From NCBI RefSeq assembly GCF_014643535.1, contig NZ_BMJQ01000006.1, forward strand, positions 62,001 through 126,000: a stretch of 64,000 nucleotides of DNA, read 5' to 3'. Numbering within the stretch: position 1 is the stretch's first letter; the number at the start of each line of letters is the position of its first letter. This DNA is from Aliidongia dinghuensis (GTDB taxonomy: Bacteria; Pseudomonadota; Alphaproteobacteria; ATCC43930; CGMCC-115725). A program made the translations under genes and the position numbers. A model generated the notes under the pieces. The model saw nothing but the letters and a program-made list of their open reading frames with translations. It was not told the DNA's origin and did not search any database. Shown here one piece after another: positions 11,401-17,526 of the stretch.

Positions 11401-13743
11401 GGACGGCTGCGGATTGGCCGCACCATTCTGCCCCACCGAGGCCGGACCGCCGGCGAAGGGATCGTCCGGCGCCGCGAAGCTCGGCGCGATGAGGACGTTC
11501 TGGCCGCCCACGATAAAGTTGCCGATGCTCGAGGGGCCGATCAGGAGGCTGCCGTTGTGCGCCATGGAGCCGGCGCTGCGCTGGTAGACGCCGTTGACGG
11601 CGTCGGCATAGACGTCGGCGTCCAACTCCGTGCCAAGCCGGCCGTTGACGGTCAGGCTGCCGGCCGACTTCCCTTCCGTATAGGCCGCCTGATAGATCTG
11701 CCCGCCGAACAGCGGCGCGATGTAGGTCTCGCTGACGCCCCAGCGCGAATGGTCGACGACGAAACGCCCGGCGATCCCCGTATACATCATGTCGGCAGGC
11801 GCGGAGTTGACATCGTAGAGAAGCCCATCCGCCCCGACGAGCAGAGTGTCGTTCACCAGGCCGGCCTGATGCGCCAGCGAACCGCCGGCGATGTTGATCG
11901 AGGCGCCGGGCCGCAGGATCGCCTGGCCGGCTTGGATGGTGACCGATCCGCCCGTCGTCAGCCGCTCGTCGATCGTGCGGGGAATGAGGCCGAGCCAGCC
12001 GGAAACCTCGAGCAGTCCGCCGGCGGTGTAGATCTGGTCGCTCGCCACCCTGTTCAGGTCGTGAATATTCACCCAGACGTTGGTGCTGTTGAGGATGCCG
12101 CCGCGCTGCAGAGGCGAGTCGCGCAGCTCGTTGCCGCGCACGGTGACCTGCACCACGTCGTCGGACGCGGCGACCGGCACGTTCTGCAGGCCCGCGACGT
12201 CGATCACCGCCCCATCGGCGAGATAGATGGGTGCTGCGTCCTGGCTGGGCTGCACGGCCGACAGGAGGTATCTGGCGGACGGATCCGATGGGTTGTCCTG
12301 GTCATAGAGCGCGACCGGGTCGAGCGCTGCACGCAACGTCACCTGGCCGGACGGCGCCAGGACCGTCGCGCCGCCGAGCACGCTGATGCTGGCGCCTTCG
12401 ATCTTGATCGCCGACTGGCTCTGCGGCTGGGCGTCGAGCGCGGTGCGGCCGTCCTCCTGCGGCAGCACCGCGGTGAGGCTGCCCGGGGCCAGGATGACCG
12501 AGCCGGTCCGCGCCGGAAGCACGTAATGGACCACCGGAAAGTTGACGTTCTGCACGTCAATCCCGTCATGGGCGAGCAGGCTGATCGAGCCCGCCTCGTC
12601 GATCGAGGTCGAGGCCAGCAGCAGCCCGTCCTGCTCGATGGCGTGGCCGACCAGCATGACGTTGCCGGTCGGCGCGCTGACGAGCCCGTTCGCCGCGTTG
12701 GTGACCTTGCCGCCATTCCCCAGGTTGATCTCCACCCCGCGCACGTTGGGGTCGGTGCTCTGGCTGATGTAGACGGCGTCGCCGCCCGCGAGCACGGTCT
12801 GGCCGTCGGGCGTCATGATCACGCCGCCGTTCGTGACGTTGCTGCCGAACAGATAGACGAAGCCGCCGCCGGTCGTGACCGAGGACGGCGCCGCCGTCTG
12901 GATCTCGGCGCCCGGCATGACCGTCACGTCGCCGGCGGTCCCGCCCGAGGTGTTGGCGAAGACCGGATCGAAGGGCTTCTGGTGCAGGTCGTCATAGGGC
13001 TTGGGATTGACGATGCCTTTGAGGAACTGGGCGTCGGTGAGGTCGAGGGTCGCGGCGACCAGCGCGCCGACATTCACCTGCGCGCCGCCGCCAAAGATGA
13101 TCCCGTTGTGGTTCATGATCAGCACGGTCCCGGGGGCCACGATCGTGCCGAGGAGCTGGCTCGGGTTGGCGCCGGGATCGGTGACGCGGTTCAGTACCGC
13201 CCAGCCCGCATTGCCCTGCTGATCGAACTGGACCGTCGTGCCCTTGGAGACGTTGAAGGTCTGCCAGTTCAGGATGGCCTGGGGAGCCGTCTGCCGGATG
13301 TCGACGGTCGTGTGGCCGTTGCTCGCGCTCTCGGTGGGTGCATTGGCGTTCTGCCACAGGGCCGAGCCCGGCACGGCGCCGGGCGCAACCTGCAGCCCGC
13401 CGGGCGCAAGACCATCCGGGACCGCGCTCGGCGCCTGCAGCGCGAGATTGCGGGCGGCACTCTGCGCCGCCTGCATGGCCTGGATCGCCTCGGCCGCCCG
13501 CGCGAGCGTGTTCATCGATTGCTGCGTCGCGGCCGCCGCCTGTTGGGCGGAGGTCACCGCAGCCACCGCCGCACTGGCCGTGGCGGAGGAAGCGCCGCCG
13601 CCAATGGCCAGGACGTTTCGCGCCTCGGCCGGGGCGCCGGTCGTCAGCAGCGTCAGGGCGCTGACGCTCGCCAGGAGCGCCGTCCGCAGGACGTGCCGGG
13701 GAACGAGACGGGCTTCAAGGTTCGAGGTGCGGTACGACGACAT
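2476..13743 (-). CDS. Giant filamentous-haemagglutinin-like exoprotein (two-partner secretion TpsA type), 3755 aa
   Basis: I chose ATG 13743 because GGAAGG lies eight to nine bases upstream and the product then starts with a basic n-region and an export signal (hydrophobic 22-37, ending PAEA). An in-frame GTG at 13887 would add 48 residues that look like leader sequence. Residues ~112-300 form a TPS secretion domain, including the signature NHNGIIFGGGAQVNVGALVA around 211-230, where the family usually has NPNGI. The rest is thousands of residues of Gly/Ala/Ser/Asp/Thr-rich beta-helix sequence with recurring units such as GGSVTIQAG and GGTITIDG. The C-terminus resembles the DUF3739-type end of alphaproteobacterial FHA proteins. 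It is expected to be exported by an FhaC/TpsB-like outer-membrane pore and to act in adhesion or biofilm. No TpsB gene is in the window. It is the last gene of the STN-ECF-FecR operon. Confidence 0.93.
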   Translation of the reverse strand: MSSYRTSNLEARLVPRHVLRTALLASVSALTLLTTGAPAEARNVLAIGGGASSATASAAVAAVTSAQQAAAATQQSMNTLARAAEAIQAMQAAQSAARNLALQAPSAVPDGLAPGGLQVAPGAVPGSALWQNANAPTESASNGHTTVDIRQTAPQAILNWQTFNVSKGTTVQFDQQGNAGWAVLNRVTDPGANPSQLLGTIVAPGTVLIMNHNGIIFGGGAQVNVGALVAATLDLTDAQFLKGIVNPKPYDDLHQKPFDPVFANTSGGTAGDVTVMPGAEIQTAAPSSVTTGGGFVYLFGSNVTNGGVIMTPDGQTVLAGGDAVYISQSTDPNVRGVEINLGNGGKVTNAANGLVSAPTGNVMLVGHAIEQDGLLLASTSIDEAGSISLLAHDGIDVQNVNFPVVHYVLPARTGSVILAPGSLTAVLPQEDGRTALDAQPQSQSAIKIEGASISVLGGATVLAPSGQVTLRAALDPVALYDQDNPSDPSARYLLSAVQPSQDAAPIYLADGAVIDVAGLQNVPVAASDDVVQVTVRGNELRDSPLQRGGILNSTNVWVNIHDLNRVASDQIYTAGGLLEVSGWLGLIPRTIDERLTTGGSVTIQAGQAILRPGASINIAGGSLAHQAGLVNDTLLVGADGLLYDVNSAPADMMYTGIAGRFVVDHSRWGVSETYIAPLFGGQIYQAAYTEGKSAGSLTVNGRLGTELDADVYADAVNGVYQRSAGSMAHNGSLLIGPSSIGNFIVGGQNVLIAPSFAAPDDPFAGGPASVGQNGAANPQPSDDETILRLSADKLNQAHYGSITVIGGVAGGTVVDPGTGKTLPSGISLVDGATLKAADGGAISLQSGGTITIDGRLVAHAGSVTLTSPNLVPSALPPQGAALAVLAPGSTIDVTGLWTNDLLDPTSTAPALYDGGAVTLDAVGVQVGQGALIDASGGGWLQANGKLKTDSHGLPLGTGGDITIITNSGEPGGNRTGPATYPGVLVLDGTLRSNGLHGGGTLTLAAPAIQVGGADPADGQTLWLDPGFFSQGGFGQYSLIAYNHLTVAPGTDIELHARTLIPNGALLQTATGADIEGVVSLGAPPLFQQAAPVNLVLSADDVFSGDLVLGAGSQINGDPGASVSLHASDQLTIDGGISAPGGTINLDLASLNVSGYGYPVPAYNPARTLWIGADAQFLAPGLVQTFTDASGFPAFRLWNGGSVNINEHGSDARYYPYGAANFFGTAISNPSSTLMNIGPTGSVVGLAGSVIDVSGVAGEVRAAAGTGFARTFPTTPVATDAGSLTINGGQGLFLDTTLLAHAGGPSAAGGSLTLEQSLYVAQSFGGGNGYATPVGELILSQSAQSVVPAGLKPGDALPANLQGQMYASADQIIGAGFDAVSLSAVDAVVFNGNVNLHVARSLTLNTGAISATPGAHIHLSSTYVDIGNGRLNTLAAHQGGYLYGSSPVSPLAGTAELTVDAGLIDFEGSINSGSTYTYTPTGSPPSVTVNLPGFADMNFNSTGDIRLASSFFNVNSGQIATLGNITFTSAQIYPITSAPSSGVVGNAPQNGLTVISATGPTSAITIARNGDAAPPPPLAAGGQVQFIAPTINQGGVLRAPMGQITFGDPNNPGTATTINLLPGSITSVSANGLVIPYGGPLGDAQYIYGYNGYVNGTSQPAPVTIASPLQKQISFYGQSVTVAGAAGGQAAAKIDESGGGDLFGFQFVSGTGGSVDVLNGVNTFAILPSLGLAYAPRSPLMESSSATNPSAPPVNLKVGEQVYLSGYAGLPVGYYTLLPGHYALLPGAYELTVSTTGLAPAQIAPNLQLPTGSYLVSGYGATANTQVRDALGSEYIVTPNAVVRREAQYNETTLTQFFQAEAAKAGVAPPRLPIDAGQLVLDALTSIDFAGEGDFSISTGGRGGLADIVGNQIEVLGPGDSLTAGFTSINDSFISRVGAQSILIGGVRTITQATNSTAQGSLTISQEATDVEIGSHAVLSAPEVMLRATSSIVLDPGAVIDTTGASAIPDTFPADPKTGLSSGTINLSGGAFLLASNAPLTVPIALTGSGPSSLSIGAGARVDAGGSLALANQSNFSLDPTASFGAPSITIAAPILNIGGAGPSGIDLSNALLSALIRGDAAHGIAPTRLVTLSGGLAINVYGAAQLGGVDSSTGMPTLAKLALNTPSIQGFGAAGDAASITAAQLTLTGGTAAPAPTGTGQGSLSLNATELTLGAGNMGFGGFSNVALNAGAQLIGSGTGVYSTTGDLLVSAPLVTGAAGADTTLNATGAVVFGPSLTPLAAPLTQVQSLGAHLTVNAASITQGADISLPSGVINLNGASGVTLAAGSTTDVSGAVTPFFDVVRIAPAGTVNLQSQAGDVDIAAGATVNLSGGDLAALDRTAHPDVDTAASDQGGDGGALNIVATVGTARLDGVLKTATVSGYNGAQASLDLGSGDASALLAALQGFSGRQALTLETGDIAVANLTARDVELSAATGNLTVSGRIDASGPDGGTIRLAAGNSVTVEGSASLDAHASTADGNPGSVFLGIGGQSTGRLTLASGSSIDVTGSDGGRVWLRAPRLGADGVAITADGVTVTGAREIDAEAVAVTDISGNPFVDQNLANADAAAQAYIANAPAIKAGIGSLAGNPLFHLMPGIEFDSTGDLTLLQSPSSTNTGIDLHTYRYDGEPMVLTLRAAGNINMNGSLSDGFNGPVSSPDGNIFAVAQILPQGSRSATLRLTAGADLASADPDALLPAAALPAGEGSIVFNDPHNDQYGFPIPSVLRTGMGDLDLSAAGDVNLVTPFGIYTAGTPSSAVANFTPPTRQFITSTSGFINTYLGGFDPTFSGSGPSYDESYPTALYPTYPEKGGNLTVKVRGNLSSSPVLAPTVDFVGYAGSEPVVDWLWTMASSGSSYGAVQNGTAFINFGTYYQDYGGPSFFSGDVPPGVAAFVGLGALGGGNVDVRVGGNLSNVDVVSPATLRAPTTATSINDVVVTGGGDLSLTVGGVLGQSNIVVGHGVGVVRAAEIGTPSADVRLMVGDGQVTSISDRDANLQIGDPTRATNQSGIGIANGVFGTFPIGLEGVDPYSIYNFAIPFPYGFFTSYTENTAFNVLALGGDVRLDGDYVPPIMNIVADTGSIGSSATLTASSTATGNVGFNGGNRLFVAFPAPTAQVDLLAGKDISYTGVSLTGIEPMSSANAFQYNYAATIFTFQDLVNSTQPSNIVQPDDPRTDHVYALGSLDYVTLATAKRAEVRAGLDILSPVFEIQNNHSTDVSLVQAGRDIVSCGPLTSSGACLGFNIRVAGPGALEVEAGRDITIEALVLSGSLVPTESEGISSIGNLDNALLPATGASISVGVGLGKKGPDIADFIAAYFDPANAGGVLQNYAGTLLAYMQARESNPGLSITQALADFRALPSQDQLPLVEQVYFAEVKAGGRVAAAGQGAGGKGYDRAYKAIETLFPGSTPGTPTTAYQGDLSVFQLGRIRTEAGGDIDILAPGGGVSLGIESQTPDLTGDADTARPGLLTLRQGDVNIFTDQSVIVAQSRVFTELGGDILMFSDNGDLNAGKGKQTSITTAPAQFTVSPYGQVTKSPVTPQTGAGIATLIGVPGVKPGDVDLFAPHGTIDAGDAGIRVSGDLHIAALQILNAANIAVQGVATGLPTSVAPNTGALTAASNTAGAATAMAESAASQSRNRSPVQDLPSIITVEVIGYGGDRTPVQDQQQEKYKVRKQQSYSQTSPLQVIGLGPLNDEQQAKLTKEERGRLEGQTQAE

Positions 13744-13890
13744 GAACGGCCTTCCGAGCGCGAGGGGGCGGAGAGGCGCTGCTGCCTGCCGGCACACCTC
13801 CTTCACTGGCTGGACGACATGAGCGAAGGCCGAGACGAATCTTTTTTCGAAATTTTTCCGAGGGAGAGGGAAACGTCCCTCCGGCACGGC

Positions 13891-14865
13891 TCAGCCGACC
13901 AGGACCAGACCGCCGGGCAGCGTCCTGATCGACGCTCCGAAGACGTGGCGGATCTGCCCCATCACCGTGTCGAGCCGGGCGAGCTCGAAGCGGGCCGTGA
14001 CGAGGCGGCGGCCCAGCGCCGCGTCGAGCAGGACGATCCGGCCCGGACGGTAGCGATTCACCTCGTCGATTACTTCGGCGAGCGGCGTGTCGTGGAACAC
14101 GAGCATGCCCTCCCGCCAGGCGACGACCGCGGCGGGATCGGCCGTGGCGATCTCACCCAACCTCTCCCCGCCATAGGAGACCTGGCGCGCCGGGCCGACG
14201 CGCAATGTCTGGTCGCCCTGCTCCACCGCGACCTCGCCGTCGATGCAGGTCACACAGACCGCAGCACCGGTCCGTCGAACATTGAAGGTCGCCTGCGTCG
14301 CCCTCATGCGGCCGCCGGCGGCCGAAACGACAAACGGCCCCACGGCCGAGGGGATGACGGTGACCGCTGCCTCGCCGGAGATCAGCTCCACTCCGGCGCC
14401 GTCGGCGGCGGGGTGCACGGTGACGCTCGTCTGGGTGTTCATCTCGATGGAGACGGCGTCGGACAGCGCGAGACGCCGCCGCTCGCCCGTCCCGGTCCGG
14501 TAGTCGGCCTCCAACTCCGCGAGGGACGGCCACAGGCCGAACGGCGGGCGCAGCATCAGCACCGCCGCAGAGGCCGCTGCCCCGACGGTGACGGCGCCGC
14601 CCAAGACGGCACGGCGAGACGGGCGGCGGGCCCGCGCCGGCGCCGTCGCGGTGCCGACCCGCGCCAACGCCTCGACCGGCGAGCCGAGCTCACGCCATAG
14701 CCGGCCGGCGCGGGCGAGCGCCGCCGCATGCGCCGGGCTCGTGTCGCGCCAACGGCGGAGCGTCGCTAGTTCGTCCTTGGTGGCATTGCCGAGGCCGATG
14801 CGCGTCACCCAAGCCAGCGCCTCGCGCTGCAACATCTCCTCCCGCCGGTCGTCCGCCTCGATCAT
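13891..14865 (-). CDS. FecR-type anti-sigma factor / transmembrane signal transducer
   Basis: With ATG 14865 the product has 324 residues (an upstream in-frame start at 14898 would add 11). The N-terminal ~80 residues are the cytoplasmic FecR_N (DUF4880-type) region, with EALAWVTRIGLG and the W-R-x-x-SPAHAAALARAGRLW pattern. A basic segment and one transmembrane helix follow (RRAVLGGAVTVGAAASAAVL). The periplasmic part has the FecR domain (about 120-235; TGTGERRRLALSDAVSIEMN and FVVSAAGG). It ends in an STN-like domain (about 250-324; LAEVIDEVNRYRPGRIVLLD). It should hold or activate the adjacent ECF sigma factor in response to a periplasmic partner. The sigma gene ends 90 bp upstream and the giant exoprotein start is 147 bp downstream. 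Confidence 0.92.
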   Translation of the reverse strand: MIEADDRREEMLQREALAWVTRIGLGNATKDELATLRRWRDTSPAHAAALARAGRLWRELGSPVEALARVGTATAPARARRPSRRAVLGGAVTVGAAASAAVLMLRPPFGLWPSLAELEADYRTGTGERRRLALSDAVSIEMNTQTSVTVHPAADGAGVELISGEAAVTVIPSAVGPFVVSAAGGRMRATQATFNVRRTGAAVCVTCIDGEVAVEQGDQTLRVGPARQVSYGGERLGEIATADPAAVVAWREGMLVFHDTPLAEVIDEVNRYRPGRIVLLDAALGRRLVTARFELARLDTVMGQIRHVFGASIRTLPGGLVLVG

Positions 14866-14955
14866 CACCCGATATCCTTGCCGACCGCCCCCCGCCATGC
14901 GGCGCGGGGACGTTCTTTACTTAAGACGATATGAGATCGCGAAAGCCGCATCGCC

Positions 14956-15480
14956 TTATGAAAGATTCTTGGCAAGGAACTCTTCGCAAAATTCGAGCGC
15001 CCTTTGCAGCTCGATCTGCACGAGCCGGGTGGAGATGTTGAGTCGCCTGGCGATCTCGGCTTGCGGGAGCCGCTCGAAGCGGGCGGCGACCATGATCATG
15101 CGCTGCCGCGGCGTCAGGAGGTCCAGCGCGCGGACAAGCGCCTCCAGCGAGGAGCGCCCTTCCGCCACCTGCTCTGGCCCCGGATTCTCATCGATAAGCT
15201 CGTAGAGCGCCGATTCGTCGACACGCTCCGCCCGTCGATTCTCGGTCCGCCAACGATCGCGCGCCAAGTTGACGGCCACGGCGAGAATATAGGTCGCGGG
15301 ATTGCGAAGCGCACTGACCCCGTCGGGGCGATCCATCCTGAGATAGAGCTCATGCAACGTCTCGTGCGCCGCGTCGGCCGAGCCGAGACGCCGGGTAAGC
15401 CGCCGCCGCAGGTCATCATATTGCTCGATGAGCAACTGCCGGAGGGAGACCCAGCTCGTCTCGGAATCCTGTCGGCTCAT
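14956..15480 (-). CDS. ECF RNA polymerase sigma factor, FecI-like
   Basis: 174 residues, the usual size of a group 4 (ECF) sigma factor. Region 2 spans about 12-85, with LRNPATYILAVAVNLARDRW as the 2.3/2.4 part. Region 4 is about 110-168, with LTPRQRMIMVAARFERLPQAEI and the helix-turn-helix IARRLNISTRLVQIELQRAL. The ISTRLVQ.ELQRAL variant is typical of FecI-like sigmas paired with FecR. It starts 43 bp after the STN/TonB_C gene ends and is followed by fecR, so it is expected to drive this operon, and perhaps others, when released by FecR. The promoter it recognises could not be identified by eye. Confidence 0.93.
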   Translation of the reverse strand: MSRQDSETSWVSLRQLLIEQYDDLRRRLTRRLGSADAAHETLHELYLRMDRPDGVSALRNPATYILAVAVNLARDRWRTENRRAERVDESALYELIDENPGPEQVAEGRSSLEALVRALDLLTPRQRMIMVAARFERLPQAEIARRLNISTRLVQIELQRALEFCEEFLAKNLS

Positions 15481-15523
15481 TCCCCATCACGATGTTCGGA
15501 AGCGACCCCGGCTTCCTTCGGCG

Positions 15524-16279
15524 TCAGTTCCCCGTCCCGGCGCAATCCTCCGCCCCGCCCGACGGATCGGGCGACAGGACCATGGTGACGGGCTGCGGCA
15601 TGTCCGCCGGAGGTTCCTCAGTAAAGGAGAGATGTGTCAGAATATCGATGATCACCGCATCGCGGACCGAATTTCCGGTTGAGCTCAGCAGCACCGGATG
15701 CTCGACCGCGCCGGTGGGGCCGATCCGCATCTGCATCGCCATCCGGAACCGGCCCGGACGTGTCTCGGGATGCCGGCACATTGCGGCCAGTATGCCGGCC
15801 TGGACGTTGCCCAGGAAATGATCGAAATCGGCGACGGGCCGGACCTTCCGGACCGGCGGCGCTGCCGCCGCGGCGGGTACCAGCGTAAAGGCCCGGTCCT
15901 CGGTATAGTCGAAATCGAGGCCGGAGCCCGACAGCAGCAGCCGCAGCGCAACCTCGGGCGCGTACGTCCCCTTGACCACCGTGGAGCGCCGGCCCTCCGT
16001 CATCCGCGTCTCGTAGAGCACCTGCACGCGGCTCGCGGCACCGTAGGCATCAAGCGCCGCCTCGAGCGGCTCCGCCGGAATATCGAAGGCCACGGGTGAC
16101 GTCGGCATGTCGGCCGCGCCCGCGTCCTGCATGAGCATGGCACCCGTAAGACACACGCTCGTCACCAGAAAGAAAGCGCGACCGAACGCCTTGGCATCCC
16201 GGCAGAAATGCCGTCCGACAGTATTACGGGAAGCCGCCAAGGAACTTCGCTCCGGAGAGAAGCCTCTCAACAATAGCAT
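15524..16279 (-). CDS. Exported STN-domain protein with a TonB C-terminal-like domain
   Basis: 251 residues. An n-region of about 33 residues and a hydrophobic segment (35-50) end at DAGAAD, suggesting a periplasmic protein. Residues 63-135 form an STN (secretin/TonB short N-terminal) domain: AFDIPAEPLEAALDAYGAAS, VVKGTYAPEVALRLLLSGSG and FTLVP. A 20-residue Pro/Ala linker leads to about 155-237, which resembles a TonB C-terminal domain (FRMAMQMRIGPTGAVEHPVL, then RDAVIIDIL). STN domains normally sit at the N-terminus of TonB-dependent receptors that signal through FecR. Here the domain is uncoupled from any receptor and joined to a TonB_C-like fold, without the usual inner-membrane anchor plus Pro-rich spacer of TonB. 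It heads the ECF-FecR-exoprotein operon. The start is supported by TAAGG about five bases upstream. Confidence 0.85.
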   Translation of the reverse strand: MLLLRGFSPERSSLAASRNTVGRHFCRDAKAFGRAFFLVTSVCLTGAMLMQDAGAADMPTSPVAFDIPAEPLEAALDAYGAASRVQVLYETRMTEGRRSTVVKGTYAPEVALRLLLSGSGLDFDYTEDRAFTLVPAAAAAPPVRKVRPVADFDHFLGNVQAGILAAMCRHPETRPGRFRMAMQMRIGPTGAVEHPVLLSSTGNSVRDAVIIDILTHLSFTEEPPADMPQPVTMVLSPDPSGGAEDCAGTGN

Positions 16280-16306
16280 TCGACCTTAGGGGCCATCCTT
16301 TACATT

Positions 16307-16371
16307 CCCGTGTCACTGGCCCGTGTCACCGGCCCGTGTCACTGGCCCGTGTCACTGGCCCGTGTCACCCG
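16307..16371. repeat. Five tandem 13-bp repeats upstream of the STN-ECF-FecR-exoprotein operon
   Basis: Five contiguous 13-bp units of CCCGTGTCACTGG start at 16307, 16320, 16333, 16346 and 16359. Unit 2 has C for T at position 11; unit 5 ends CCCG. Every unit contains the near-palindrome GTGTCAC (GTG-T-CAC). The array lies 28-92 bp upstream of the ATG at 16279, where a promoter would be. The 13-bp spacing is not a whole DNA helical turn, so bound proteins would sit on rotating faces. It could be a multi-site operator or a slippage-prone spacer. Confidence 0.9.
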
Positions 16372-16591
16372 AACGCAGACCGGCGGCATTTCGTCGATGC
16401 CAGCCGGTTCTTTGTCGACGCCGCCGCCATCCGTGGAAGGCTGATGGCGCTCCGTCGAACTGGAGAGGACGTGGCCAGGCCAGCGTCCTACGGTCTTGAT
16501 CGCCGATTAAAGCGCGGTGCGGCCACTCGGGAAAAGAACGCCCCGGATGCCAGCTCCCCGCCTTCGCCCGGATCAAGCATCGGAGGACGTC
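16372..16591. other. 220-bp gap between the repeat array and a small membrane ORF
   Basis: No gene, RNA or strong hairpin was recognised. The stretch should contain the promoter of the small plus-strand ORF at 16592 and perhaps upstream sites for the minus-strand operon. Longer frames on either strand here lack a ribosome-binding site and any recognisable domain. Confidence 0.3.
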
Positions 16592-16702
16592 ATGCCCGCT
16601 CATCTGACTTACCGCCTCTACGCCTATTTCGTGAAATTCGTCGCGGCCACGGCGGCAACACTGATCACGGCCGTCCTGTTTACGGGCGGCGCCAGCCTTT
16701 AA
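16592..16702 (+). CDS. Small single-pass membrane protein, 36 aa
   Basis: ATG 16592 is preceded by GGAGG six bases upstream, an excellent ribosome-binding site. The 36-residue product has a short basic/aromatic N-terminus (HLTYRLYAYFVKF) and then one transmembrane helix (VAATAATLITAVLFTGG). The stop is followed within 40 bp by hairpins that can end the transcript. I do not recognise a family. The SD, the transmembrane helix and a downstream terminator together support a real gene. An in-frame upstream start at 16517 has no comparable SD. Confidence 0.6.
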   Translation: MPAHLTYRLYAYFVKFVAATAATLITAVLFTGGASL

Positions 16703-16711
16703 TACCGCGCT

Positions 16712-16769
16712 GCCGTCCTGAAGACTTGGACGGCGGCGTGGCGGCCGGGCGAGTCGCGGCGCCCGGCCG
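16712..16769. terminator. Bidirectional terminator hairpins between convergent genes
   Basis: Two hairpins. GCCGTCC (16712-16718) pairs with GGACGGC (16728-16734) around a 9-nt loop. CGGCCGGGCG (16742-16751) pairs perfectly with CGCCCGGCCG (16760-16769) around an 8-nt loop. The second stops one base before the TAG of the LytTR gene. No T-run follows on either strand, so efficiency is uncertain. Confidence 0.6.
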
Positions 16770-16770
16770 G

Positions 16771-17526
16771 CTACCGTTCGACCATGGCGCGGGCATTCTG
16801 CAAATAGGTCCGGCCAACACGCAGCACGCGCCCGTCCCTGAGCTCCACCAGCCATCCGCCCTCACCGTCCCGCTTGAAACCTGCGATCCGGTCGCGCCGC
16901 ACAATCGTCGAGCGGTGCAGCCGTACGAATTCCGCGGGATCGAGCCGGCGTTCGAGCTCGCCGATCGTCTGGTGCAGCAGGTACGAGCGCTGGCCGATAT
17001 GAAGCCGCATATAGTCGCGCTCGGCCTCGATGAGCTCGATGTCGGCCGCCAGGACGCGGATGATCTCGGCTCGATAAGGGACCCAGAATTCCCGTGCCCA
17101 GGGCGAAGGCGGCAGGCGGGGGGGCGCCGCGCCCGCATCGGTCCGATGCTCGATCTGGGCGCGTACGCGCGCGATGGCCCGTTCGAGCCGACCGAGTTCG
17201 ACCGGCTTCAGCAGATAATCAACCGCCGCCACGTCAAAGGCATCGACGGCGAAATGGTCGAAGGCGGTAACGAAGATGACGGCGCTGGGCGTGCCGGCGC
17301 CCTCCAGCGCGCGGGCGACGCCAAGCCCGTCCAGCCCGGGCATGGCGATGTCCAGCAGCAGCAGGTCGGGAGAGAGCGCCTCGGCAAGACGGAGCGCCGC
17401 GGCGCCGTCCATGGCCGTGCCGATCAGATGTAGTTCCGGCAGGCGGGCGCACAGGATCTGCAGCCGCTCGATGGCGAGCGGTTCGTCATCGGCGATCAGC
17501 GTCCGGAGCGCTCGCGGTCCGGTCAT
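16771..17526 (-). CDS. LytTR-family response regulator
   Basis: ATG 17526 overlaps the kinase stop codon (ATGA), indicating translational coupling; an upstream in-frame start would read into the kinase gene. The product is 251 residues. Residues ~6-120 are a receiver domain: acidic pocket ADDEP, phospho-acceptor Asp in LLLLDIAMPG, and K in DYLLKPVE. Residues ~145-250 are a LytTR DNA-binding domain: ADIELIEAERDYMRLHIGQR and FVRLHRSTIVRRDRI. It forms a LytS/LytR-type pair with the adjacent membrane kinase, and lies at the end of a run TonB receptor - kinase - regulator on one strand. Confidence 0.95.
   Translation of the reverse strand: MTGPRALRTLIADDEPLAIERLQILCARLPELHLIGTAMDGAAALRLAEALSPDLLLLDIAMPGLDGLGVARALEGAGTPSAVIFVTAFDHFAVDAFDVAAVDYLLKPVELGRLERAIARVRAQIEHRTDAGAAPPRLPPSPWAREFWVPYRAEIIRVLAADIELIEAERDYMRLHIGQRSYLLHQTIGELERRLDPAEFVRLHRSTIVRRDRIAGFKRDGEGGWLVELRDGRVLRVGRTYLQNARAMVER

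Noticed and set aside
2491..14700. Long plus-strand frames (two of 1269 codons, others of 760 and 447) opposite the giant exoprotein gene
   Set aside because: They are rich in Arg/Gly/Ala/Asp with no domains, signal peptides or ribosome-binding sites. They arise because a high-GC gene leaves an open complementary frame. The minus-strand product has a signal peptide and TPS domain.
16307..16371. The 13-bp array as a CRISPR locus
   Set aside because: Units are contiguous with no spacers, and far too short.
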